Assembly: GCF_003461245.1 (NCBI RefSeq)
Contig: NZ_QTWS01000051.1
Location: 1 to 16,123, forward strand
Length of the DNA stretch: 16,123 nucleotides
Origin: Blautia sp. AF19-10LB
Lineage (GTDB): Bacteria > Bacillota > Clostridia > Lachnospirales > Lachnospiraceae
Direction: 5' to 3'
Each line of letters begins with the position of its first letter. Positions within the stretch are counted from its first letter, which is position 1. Shown in pieces: positions 7,420-13,622 of the stretch. Both the position numbers and the translations under genes were made by a program. Below the pieces are notes generated by a model. That model saw only the letters and a program-made list of their open reading frames with translations. It ran no database searches and was not told the origin of the DNA.

Positions 7420-7608
7420 ATGCCGAGAATGAGCAAAAAGAGGAAGTATGAGCTTTCCTTTTACCTCAATGACCGGGGGCGTGTCACTTACAACGAATTA
7501 TGCCGGAAATGCCAGCATGGGTGCAAGCAGAGCTTCCGGGCGGTTGTGATTGACTGCCCCTGTTATTTATCCAAACGAGCAAAGAAAAAGGAGGAACACA
7601 CAGAATGA
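7420..7608 (+). CDS. Small basic Cys-rich protein
   Basis: This 62-residue protein has a Cys pattern C-x2-C-x3-C followed 14-15 residues later by CPC, which could hold zinc. The N- and C-termini are strongly basic. GGGAGGAA lies upstream of the ATG at good distance, and the stop overlaps the next start (ATGA), so it is the first gene of a three-gene operon. The function is unknown; nucleic-acid binding is a guess from charge and cysteines. Confidence 0.65.
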   Translation: MPRMSKKRKYELSFYLNDRGRVTYNELCRKCQHGCKQSFRAVVIDCPCYLSKRAKKKEEHTE

Positions 7609-7946
7609 ATTTTGAATTTATGACGATAGACACACCATTGCCGCCCTGTATGCCTTTTCCCAGAGCGTTGACAGGATTTCCAGTCAGCAGCACCGCAAAG
7701 GTCATGTACTGCCGGATGCTGGACGCTATGCTCTCCAAAGGGCAGGAGGACGAGAACGGAATCCTCTTTGTCTGCTTCCCTGTCACAGCCATTGCCGCAG
7801 TCCTGTCCCGCAGCTCCATGACGGTCAAGCGTTCTCTGAATGAACTGGAAACTGCCGGACTTATCATGCGGGTGCGTCAGGGCATTGGAGAACCAAACCG
7901 GATTTATGTGCTGATACCGGGAAAGGAGGACGCTGCCCTTGCCTGA
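7605..7946 (+). CDS. RepA_N-like winged-helix protein (short replication-initiator-like)
   Basis: Residues about 12-107 follow the RepA_N N-terminal domain pattern: MPFPRAL, then SSTAKVMYCRMLDAML, DENGILFVCFPVTAIAAVL, SRSSMTVKRSLNELETAGLI and RQGIGEPNRIYVL. RepA_N proteins start replication of many Firmicute plasmids. At 113 residues only the DNA-binding domain is present; full initiators have more than 250 residues, so it may be a regulator derived from an initiator. AAGGAGG lies 10 bases before the ATG. Four-base overlap with the gene before and 8-base overlap with the one after. Confidence 0.7.
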   Translation: MNFEFMTIDTPLPPCMPFPRALTGFPVSSTAKVMYCRMLDAMLSKGQEDENGILFVCFPVTAIAAVLSRSSMTVKRSLNELETAGLIMRVRQGIGEPNRIYVLIPGKEDAALA

Positions 7947-8235
7947 TACCTCAAAGCTGGAAAAACTCAATCGGGAGTTGGAAAAAAGCGAAAAGAAACT
8001 GCGGAAAGCCATCAATGATGAAAAGGCATTGCAGCACCAGTTGAAACAGCTTACCCGAAAGGAACGGACGCACCGGCTCTGTACCCGTGGCGGTATGCTG
8101 GAAAGTTTTCTGCAAGAGCCGGAACGCCTGACAGATGATGATGTCATGCTGTTGTTGAAACTCATTTTTCACAGACAGGACACGCAGGAACTATTGAAAA
8201 AACTGCTGGAACGGGAGATGCCGGAACCCCCTTAG
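7939..8235 (+). CDS. DUF3847 family protein
   Basis: This 98-residue protein matches DUF3847, often found beside MobA/MobL relaxase genes. The first 45 residues form a charged coiled coil (KLNRELEKSEKKLRKAINDE); then comes the conserved LCTRGGMLESFL segment. RSF1010-type systems have small relaxosome helpers near oriT (MobB, MobC); the position directly beside oriT makes an accessory mobilization role reasonable but unproven. The TTG start is set by AAAGGAGGA 8 bases upstream. The stop lies 5 bases from the oriT core. Confidence 0.75.
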   Translation: MPDTSKLEKLNRELEKSEKKLRKAINDEKALQHQLKQLTRKERTHRLCTRGGMLESFLQEPERLTDDDVMLLLKLIFHRQDTQELLKKLLEREMPEPP

Positions 8236-8239
8236 TTTA

Positions 8240-8282
8240 CTAAGGGCGCAATTATACACCACCCAGAGGTTGGTGCATTGCG
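8240..8282 (-). other. oriT: MobQ-type origin of transfer (oriT) with nic site
   Basis: On the minus strand the sequence reads TAATTGCG then CCCTTAG, closely matching the nic region of MobQ plasmids (RSF1010 and the pIP501/pGO1 group, TAAGTGCG/CCCTTA). By analogy the cut lies between 8247 and 8246 on the minus strand. Directly 5' of nic on that strand is an inverted repeat (CGCAAT/ATTGCG at 8247-8252 and 8277-8282, CACCA/TGGTG at 8257-8261 and 8271-8275), as in RSF1010. The strand would leave with the DUF3847 end first, and the relaxase gene would enter the recipient last, the usual order. Confidence 0.82.
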
Positions 8283-8449
8283 TTCTCCGAAGGCTCCTCG
8301 CCGGAGGGCTGTGATTTTCCGCAGTCATGGTCTGCTCCAAATCAAACAGGGGACGCTACGCTTCCCCTGCGCTGGCTGCCGCCAGCTACCCTTTTGTGGA
8401 CTTGCCATCTGGGGACACCTTGCGTTGCAAGCTGTTCCCAGCCGACAAG
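8283..8449. other. Hairpin-rich DNA beside oriT
   Basis: No gene is seen. Stems: CAGGGGA/TCCCCTG (8347-8353, 8363-8369), GCTGGC/GCCAGC (8371-8376, 8381-8386), and a 49-base compound hairpin at 8401-8449 in which CTTG/CAAG, TGGGGACA/TGTTCCCA and CTTGC/GCAAG pair in order around a GTT loop with symmetric internal loops. Such folds suit a single-strand origin or a protein site in the transferred strand. GC content drops sharply after 8449, where the cargo starts. Confidence 0.55.
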
Positions 8450-8464
8450 TTTCATAAAATATGC

Positions 8465-8493
8465 TATCTTTTCGATAAGCAATAAAGTATAAT
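8465..8493 (+). promoter_or_regulatory. Possible promoter of the TfoX-like gene
   Basis: A perfect TATAAT at 8488-8493 lies 36 bases before the ATG. The -35 at 17 bases (TATCTT) is poor, so strength is uncertain. The cargo pair probably has its own transcription from here. Confidence 0.45.
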
Positions 8494-8529
8494 GAAGTCA
8501 GTAATAAATTTAGAAATTGAGGTAAAGTT

Positions 8530-8850
8530 ATGGCATCCAGCAAAGAATATTTAGAATTTATTTTAGGTCAGTTATCTGACTTGAATGAAATTACCTATCG
8601 AGCTATGATGGGCGAATTTGTCATTTATTATTGTGGTAAGATTGTAGGCGGTATCTATGATGATAGATTACTTGTCAAACCAGTAAAATCAGCAATAAGT
8701 TATATGCCAACGGTTTCGTATGAGTTACCTTACGAGGGAGCAAAAGAAATGTTGTTGGTAGATGAAGTTGATAATAAAGAGTTTTTGACAGGATTGTTTA
8801 ATGCTATGTATGAAGAATTGCCTACCCCTAAATCGAAAAAGAAGAAATAA
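8530..8850 (+). CDS. TfoX/Sxy N-terminal domain protein (cargo)
   Basis: The 106 residues match the TfoX N-terminal domain: TYRAMMGEFVIYYCGKIVGG, DDRLLVKPVKSA, and the late PYEGAKEMLLVDEV. In Proteobacteria Sxy/TfoX activates competence genes, but Firmicute single-domain copies on mobile elements have no shown role. The C-terminus ends in a Lys run. GAGG lies 7 bases before the ATG. It is separated from the LspA-like gene by 31 bases and shares its AT-rich composition, unlike the GC-richer genes on both sides, so both were probably gained together. Confidence 0.8.
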   Translation: MASSKEYLEFILGQLSDLNEITYRAMMGEFVIYYCGKIVGGIYDDRLLVKPVKSAISYMPTVSYELPYEGAKEMLLVDEVDNKEFLTGLFNAMYEELPTPKSKKKK

Positions 8851-8881
8851 TAAAATAATAATTTGAGAGGAAGTATTACTG

Positions 8882-9400
8882 ATGGAAAAGTTTAAGCCGT
8901 TTATTATACCTGTGGCATTATTGGTTCTAATTGACCAGATGGTTAAAATAGTAATTTCAAAAGTATTTATGAAATACGAATTTGATATAATAGCCAAAGT
9001 TTTAAGATTTAATCCAGAACTAAATACTCGTTTATCTTATGCTGGCAATTTCTTCGAATTATTATCAAGTCCGTTTGTTACCATTTTATTGAATGTGTTT
9101 GTTTTGTTCCTCTTTTTATCAGGATATATGCTATATCAGGCAAAAAGAGCACATACAAGTTTTTGGGTAAAAATGATAATGATTTGTGGCATATCGGGAT
9201 GTTTATGTAGCTTGATTGATAAGGTGTTTTGGGGTGGAAGTTTAGATTTTTTGCAGATACCTACCCTTTTTATTTTTGATTTGAAAGACTGCTATCTTAC
9301 AGTTGCAGAAGTTATATTTGTTGTTATTGGAATTTTGAATAGCAAAGAAATATCGGTTAAAGAGTATTTACATTTTTGTTGTAACAAATTTAGCTTGTAA
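8882..9400 (+). CDS. Divergent signal peptidase II (LspA-like) membrane protein (cargo)
   Basis: The 172 residues carry four hydrophobic segments (about 6-28, 62-84, 95-112, 136-153) in the LspA layout. LspA cleaves prolipoprotein signal peptides in the membrane. Kept features: DQxxK at 18-22, Asn48-Thr49 in the place of the NTGAAF loop, LIDK with Asp113, LDF with Asp122, and FDLKD with Asp136; Asp122 and Asp136 correspond to the catalytic pair. Altered: NTGAAF reads NTRLSY, the GN before xxDR is missing, and FNxADS reads FDLKDC. So the catalytic aspartates remain but substrate-side positions have changed. It may be a specialised or drug-insensitive LspA, or a family member with another role. 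GAGG is 11 bases before the ATG. Confidence 0.72.
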   Translation: MEKFKPFIIPVALLVLIDQMVKIVISKVFMKYEFDIIAKVLRFNPELNTRLSYAGNFFELLSSPFVTILLNVFVLFLFLSGYMLYQAKRAHTSFWVKMIMICGISGCLCSLIDKVFWGGSLDFLQIPTLFIFDLKDCYLTVAEVIFVVIGILNSKEISVKEYLHFCCNKFSL

Positions 9401-9488
9401 ACTTCTGGTTTATTATTTCTTATACATCGGGTCAACTTGTCCCGAACTTTCACAACTAAATACCCGCCACCTACAAAGCGGCACACCG

Positions 9489-9523
9489 AGCAGGAAATCT
9501 AAAAAAGATCTCCTGCTTTTTTT
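9489..9523 (+). terminator. Rho-independent terminator before the relaxase gene
   Basis: Twelve-base arms AGCAGGAAATCT and AGATCTCCTGCT (one mismatch) around an A-rich loop, then seven T's. It isolates mobA from cargo transcription. The rest of 9401-9586 holds a small palindrome centred at 9436 (CGGG/CCCG, 9428-9444) and a GGTGG/CCACC stem (9537-9553) in the mobA leader. Confidence 0.85.
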
Positions 9524-9586
9524 CTGCCAAAAATGAGGTGGTAAAACTCCACCCCATCCACCAAGCATAGAAAGGAGGGACACAAA

Positions 9587-11167
9587 ATGCCATGTCCACA
9601 CAACGAAATTTCTATTGTACAGCGAAGCCAACAGCAGTCTGCGGTTGCCGCCGCTGCCTACCAGAGCGGCGAAAAGCTGTTCTGTGAATACGACCAGGAA
9701 GTGAAGCACTACCCGGAAAAGCGTGGTATCGTCCACAATGAAATCCTTCTTCCGGCAAATGCCCCACAGAAATATGCAGACCGCAATACCCTATGGAACG
9801 CCGCCGAAGCGGTGGAGAAACAATGGAACTCCCAGCTTGCAAGGCGGTGGGTGCTTACCATCCCCAGAGAGATACCGCCTGACCAGTACGCTGTCCTTGT
9901 ACGGGAGTTTTGTGAGCAGCAGTTTGTTTCCAAAGGCATGATTGCTGATTTTGCAATCCATGACCCCCATCCGCCGGGACACAATCCCCACGCCCATGTC
10001 CTGCTCACTATGAGGGCAATGGACGAACATGGGAAATGGCTTCCCAAGAGCCGCAAGGTTTATGACCTTGACGAGAATGGGGAACGGATCAAACTTCCGT
10101 CCGGAAGATGGAAAAGCCACAAGGAGGATACGGTTGACTGGAACGACCAGAAGTATTGTGAAATCTGGCGGCATGAATGGGAGGTCATCCAGAACCGCTA
10201 TCTGGAAGCCAATGACCGCCCGGAGCGTGTGGACTTGCGTTCCTATGCCAGACAGGGGCTTGATATAGTCCCCACTATCCATGAGGGAGCTGCTGTCCGG
10301 CAGATGGAAAAGCGGGGTATCCAGACGAATATCGGAAACCTGAACCGGGAAATCAGAGCTGCCAACAATCTGATGAAGTCCATCCGGCAGCTTATCCAAA
10401 ACCTCAAAGGCTGGATTACCGAGCTGGGCGAAAAACGGAAAGAGCTGCTTGCACAAAAGGCGGCGGAGGAAGCAACACTTCTTCCCAATCTGCTGATGAA
10501 GTATATGGAGATACGAAAGGAAGAACGGAAGGACTGGACAAGGGCTGGACAGAACCGGGGGACTTCACAGGACTTAAAGGCAGTCAGCGAAGCCCTGTCC
10601 TATCTCCGGCAAAAGGGGCTTTCCACTGTGGAGGACTTAGAAGCATTTCTGGAATCTTCCGGGAAATCAGCCGCAGATTACCGCAATCAGATGAAGCCAA
10701 AGGAAGCCCGCAGCAAAGTGATTGACGGGATTCTTGCCAGCCGGACAGACTGCAAAGAATGTAAGCCCGTCTATGAGAAATACCAGAAGATATTTTTCAA
10801 GAAAACAAAGGAGAAATTCAAACAGGAACACCCGGAGGTTGCCCGGTATGAGAAAGCCACCGCCTACCTTGCCAAACACCCGGACGATAAGGATAGTACC
10901 CAAAAGGAGCTGCAAGAGGAGCAGGAAACACTTCTCAGCGAAATCGCAGAACTGAAAGTACCGCTGATCGAGGTACAGGAGGATTTGAAGAAGCTGCGGG
11001 ACATCCGCTACTGGGTACGGAAAGCCACACCCGGCACAGAAGAAAGCAAAGAGCCGCCCAAGAAGCAGTCCCTCAAAGAAGTCTTGCAGGATAAGGCTGA
11101 CGAGAAAAAACCACAAAGAACCGCCTCGGCACAGACGAAACACAGACAACAGGATATGGAACTTTAA
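9587..11167 (+). CDS. mobA: MobA/MobL family relaxase (MobQ)
   Basis: This is the DNA-strand transferase of the IME: it nicks oriT, stays bound to the 5' end and is carried through the coupling protein. The N-terminal MobQ relaxase domain (about 1-220) shows the start PCPHNEISIVQRSQQQSAV, Tyr25 in AAAAYQSGEKL as the likely nucleophile, and the metal-binding HNPHAH at 132-137 followed by VLLTMR. Residues about 240-510 are mostly charged coiled coil without a primase or helicase domain. 526 residues is normal for Firmicute members. GGAGGGA lies 8-10 bases before the ATG. Its oriT is about 1.3 kb upstream, with two cargo genes between, which is further than usual. Confidence 0.92.
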   Translation: MPCPHNEISIVQRSQQQSAVAAAAYQSGEKLFCEYDQEVKHYPEKRGIVHNEILLPANAPQKYADRNTLWNAAEAVEKQWNSQLARRWVLTIPREIPPDQYAVLVREFCEQQFVSKGMIADFAIHDPHPPGHNPHAHVLLTMRAMDEHGKWLPKSRKVYDLDENGERIKLPSGRWKSHKEDTVDWNDQKYCEIWRHEWEVIQNRYLEANDRPERVDLRSYARQGLDIVPTIHEGAAVRQMEKRGIQTNIGNLNREIRAANNLMKSIRQLIQNLKGWITELGEKRKELLAQKAAEEATLLPNLLMKYMEIRKEERKDWTRAGQNRGTSQDLKAVSEALSYLRQKGLSTVEDLEAFLESSGKSAADYRNQMKPKEARSKVIDGILASRTDCKECKPVYEKYQKIFFKKTKEKFKQEHPEVARYEKATAYLAKHPDDKDSTQKELQEEQETLLSEIAELKVPLIEVQEDLKKLRDIRYWVRKATPGTEESKEPPKKQSLKEVLQDKADEKKPQRTASAQTKHRQQDMEL

Positions 11168-11168
11168 C

Positions 11169-11209
11169 AGGCACTTGCCATTTTCAATCAGAGAATGTCA
11201 GGTGCTTTT
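11169..11209 (+). terminator. Terminator after mobA
   Basis: Stem AGGCACTTG/CAGGTGCTT (9 pairs with two wobbles) extended after a one-base mismatch by CATTTTC/GAGAATG, loop AATCA, then TTTTCTTATTTT. It starts two bases after the stop codon. Confidence 0.7.
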
Positions 11210-11232
11210 CTTATTTTCAAGGAGGGATAGAT

Positions 11233-11877
11233 TTGAATGTATTTGAAGCTGTGAAGCAGTCCGTCACAACAAGACAGGCTGCGGAGCATTATGGAATCCA
11301 TGTAGGTCGGAACGGGATGGCTTGTTGCCCGTTCCATAACGATAAAACCCCAAGCATGAAGCTGGATCGGCGTTACCACTGCTTCGGCTGCGGTACGGAC
11401 GGGGATGTGATTGATTTTACCGCCGCCCTGTATGGGCTGGGAAAGAAAGAAGCCGCCGTACAACTGGCACAGGACTTTGGAATTTCCTATGAGGACTGGA
11501 AACCGTCGGGAAAGGTAAAAAAGCCCAAGCCCCGGCAGAAATCCCCGGAGGAACAGTTTCAGGAAGCAAAGAACCGCTGCTCCCGTATCCTTGCCGATTA
11601 TCTCCACCTGCTTCGGGCATGGAGAAAGGATTATGTCCCGCACTCCCCGGAGGAAGCCTTTCATCCCCGGTTTGTGGAAGCCTTACAGAAGCAAGCCCAA
11701 GTGGAATATCTGCTGGATGTGCTGCTGTTCGGGGAGACAGAGGAAAAAGCGGCTTTGATTACGGACTACGGAAAGGATGTGATACAGCTTGAACAACGAA
11801 TGGCAGAGTTTGCAGCCGCAGACGCAGCAAGAACTAAAAAACACCATGAACGCCATGCAGCTGCCACAGAGCGTTGA
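11233..11877 (+). CDS. CHC2 zinc-finger primase-like protein
   Basis: The 214 residues begin with a DnaG-type CHC2 zinc-binding domain: Cys32, His35, Cys50 and Cys53 in CPFH and YHCFGCG, with NDKTPSM between and GDVIDF after. This domain reads template DNA in primases. There is no TOPRIM catalytic domain; the remaining 120 residues are helical and charged. It should therefore act in priming with a partner, most likely VapE encoded next to it. The start is TTG, set by GGAGGG 6 bases upstream. The 3' end overlaps the VapE gene in another frame, a sign of a tightly coupled pair. Confidence 0.85.
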   Translation: MNVFEAVKQSVTTRQAAEHYGIHVGRNGMACCPFHNDKTPSMKLDRRYHCFGCGTDGDVIDFTAALYGLGKKEAAVQLAQDFGISYEDWKPSGKVKKPKPRQKSPEEQFQEAKNRCSRILADYLHLLRAWRKDYVPHSPEEAFHPRFVEALQKQAQVEYLLDVLLFGETEEKAALITDYGKDVIQLEQRMAEFAAADAARTKKHHERHAAATER

Positions 11878-13183
11878 GGAAATCAAGGCGGGGCTGGAAA
11901 CTACCGAGAAAGGCGGTGTCCGTCAGAGCATACGGAACTGCCTGACCGTATTCCAGCGTGACCCTCTGCTTTCCGGGGCTATCGCATACAACATCCTGAC
12001 CGACCGCAAGGACATCATAAAGCCCATCGGCTTCCACAGAGAAAGCACCGCCCTGAACGATACGGACATGAAGTATCTGCTTCTTTATCTGGAAGAAACC
12101 TATGGGCTTACCAATGAGAAAAAGATTGATAATGCCATCGGGATTGTGGCGAATGAAAACAAGTACCATCCCATCCGGGACTATCTCAATACTCTTGTGT
12201 GGGATGGGACAGAGCGAATCCGTTTCTGCCTGCGGCACTTTCTGGGGGCGGACGCAGACGATTACACCTATGAAGCATTGAAGCTGTTCCTGCTGGGTGC
12301 AATCTCACGAGCCTTTCAGCCAGGGTGCAAATTTGAAATCATGCTCTGTCTGGTAGGCGGTCAGGGGGCTGGAAAGTCCACCTTCTTCCGTCTGCTGGCA
12401 GTCCGGGACGAGTGGTTCTCCGATGATTTGCGGAAGCTGGACGATGACAATGTGTACCGCAAGCTGCAAGGTCACTGGATTATCGAAATGTCGGAAATGA
12501 TGGCAACCGCAAACGCCAAGAGCATTGAGGAAATCAAGTCGTTTTTAAGCCGGCAGAAAGAGGTTTACAAGATACCTTATGAAACCCACCCGGCAGACCG
12601 CCCCCGTCAGTGCGTGTTTGGCGGCACTTCCAATGCCCTTGACTTCCTGCCCCTTGACCGTTCCGGCAACCGCCGCTTTATCCCCGTCATGGTGTACCCG
12701 GAGCAAGCCGAGGTTCACATTTTGGAGGACGAAGCTGCTTCCAGAGCCTATATCGAGCAGATGTGGGCAGAAGCGATGGAGATTTACCGAAGCGGCAGGT
12801 TCAAGTTGGCTTTCAGCCCCGCCATGCAGCGGTATCTCAAAGAACACCAGCGGGATTTTATGCCGGAGGACACCAAAGCCGGGATGATACAGGCGTATCT
12901 TGATAAGTACACCGGGAGCATGGTCTGTTCCAAGCAGCTCTACAAGGAAGCCTTGAACCATGCCTTTGACGAGCCGAAGCAATGGGAAATCCGGGAAATC
13001 AACGAGATTATGAACCAGTGCATTTCCGGCTGGCGGTACTTCCCGAACCCAAGAATGTTTTCCGAATATGGCAGACAAAAGGGCTGGGAGCGTGAAAACC
13101 CGGCAACGGACTCCGGCAACCCGTCTGAAAAAACGATGGACGGTTTTGTGGAGGTCACAGAACAGATGGAGCTTCCGTTCTGA
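11789..13183 (+). CDS. VapE-type P-loop helicase (virulence-associated E family)
   Basis: The 464 residues match the VapE family, helicase-like ATPases found in phage satellites and many mobile elements. Visible: Walker A GGQGAGKST at 190-198, Walker B-like HWIIEMSEM at 229-237, and the SNALDFLPLDRSGNRRF segment at 281-297 with a probable arginine finger. It probably unwinds the element's origin. The start is uncertain: TTG at 11789 (AAGGA 12 bases upstream) gives an 89-base overlap with the primase gene, while ATG at 11846 has little ribosome site. The last 80 bases of the gene contain inverted copies of the iteron seen in the spacer that follows, so the origin begins inside the coding region. 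Confidence 0.88.
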   Translation: MNNEWQSLQPQTQQELKNTMNAMQLPQSVEEIKAGLETTEKGGVRQSIRNCLTVFQRDPLLSGAIAYNILTDRKDIIKPIGFHRESTALNDTDMKYLLLYLEETYGLTNEKKIDNAIGIVANENKYHPIRDYLNTLVWDGTERIRFCLRHFLGADADDYTYEALKLFLLGAISRAFQPGCKFEIMLCLVGGQGAGKSTFFRLLAVRDEWFSDDLRKLDDDNVYRKLQGHWIIEMSEMMATANAKSIEEIKSFLSRQKEVYKIPYETHPADRPRQCVFGGTSNALDFLPLDRSGNRRFIPVMVYPEQAEVHILEDEAASRAYIEQMWAEAMEIYRSGRFKLAFSPAMQRYLKEHQRDFMPEDTKAGMIQAYLDKYTGSMVCSKQLYKEALNHAFDEPKQWEIREINEIMNQCISGWRYFPNPRMFSEYGRQKGWERENPATDSGNPSEKTMDGFVEVTEQMELPF

Positions 13184-13380
13184 AAATGGCAGCCCGTTGC
13201 ACCCCCTGTTGCTATCCCGTTGCCGAGCCGGTTGCCGGGGAAAATCCCGAAACTATCGGCTTTTCTCCCCTATGACAACCAAAACAACAGAAAAATAAAA
13301 GAAAAGTATAAATAGTAACCATCGCCAGATTGAGATTGTTTGCAAGGTCTTTTGAAGCCCGTTGCCGGACTTCGTTGCCG
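13101..13380. other. Candidate replication origin: iterons flanking an AT-rich segment
   Basis: Four direct copies of a 9-base unit (CCCGTTGCA, CCTGTTGCT, CCCGTTGCC, CCGGTTGCC) have GTTGC at 13196, 13208, 13219 and 13231, spaced 12, 11 and 12 bases, about one helical turn. Two more at 13361 and 13374 are 13 apart. Two in the opposite orientation (GCAAC at 13103 and 13116, 13 apart) lie in the end of vapE; that 20-base block matches the reverse complement of 13361-13380 at 18 of 20 positions. Between the groups, 13281-13320 has about 20 percent GC in a GC-rich neighbourhood. Iterons around an AT-rich stretch just after a primase/helicase gene is the design of SaPI origins. Confidence 0.65.
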
Positions 13381-13402
13381 ACACCCTCTGTCTGGCTATT
13401 TT
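13375..13402 (+). promoter_or_regulatory. Possible promoter of tnpW-recombinase, overlapping the last iteron
   Basis: TTGCCG and TATTTT are separated by 16 bases and lie 22 bases before the tnpW ATG. The -35 is the end of the last GTTGCCG iteron. Both boxes are imperfect. Confidence 0.35.
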
Positions 13403-13424
13403 CATGTATGGAGGATAACTGCCT

Positions 13425-13622
13425 ATGGCAAAAAACAAAACAGAGATTCATGTTACAACGGTATTTGACGGGGAACTGGACGCAACCGATGTGTTCGTCA
13501 GCCTGATTTCCCAGAAATACGGTAAGACAAATACGAAAGAATATCTTGCTAAAAGGAAAGATATGAGCTATAATGAAGATGAGGTTCAAAAGAGCCAGAT
13601 ACCGTCTGGATTGTGTGGGTAA
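13425..13622 (+). CDS. tnpW: TnpW family transposon-encoded protein
   Basis: This 65-residue protein matches TnpW, encoded directly before the large serine recombinase in Tn4451-like elements; its role is unknown. The family core is HVTTVFDGELDATDVFVSLI followed by QKYGK and, at the end, the PSGLCG tail. GGAGG lies about 10 bases before the ATG. Its stop codon directly touches the recombinase ATG, so the two are translated together. Confidence 0.85.
   Translation: MAKNKTEIHVTTVFDGELDATDVFVSLISQKYGKTNTKEYLAKRKDMSYNEDEVQKSQIPSGLCG

Noticed and set aside
9709..10456. Long minus-strand frames (115 and 221 codons) opposite mobA
   Set aside because: Shadow frames of a GC-rich coding region; no ribosome sites and the plus strand clearly encodes a relaxase.
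12545..13078. 177-codon minus-strand frame opposite vapE
   Set aside because: Lies entirely within the vapE coding region with no supporting signals.
13191..13240. CRISPR-like repeat array
   Set aside because: Repeat units are only 9 bases with 2-3 base gaps; this fits iterons, not CRISPR repeats and spacers.
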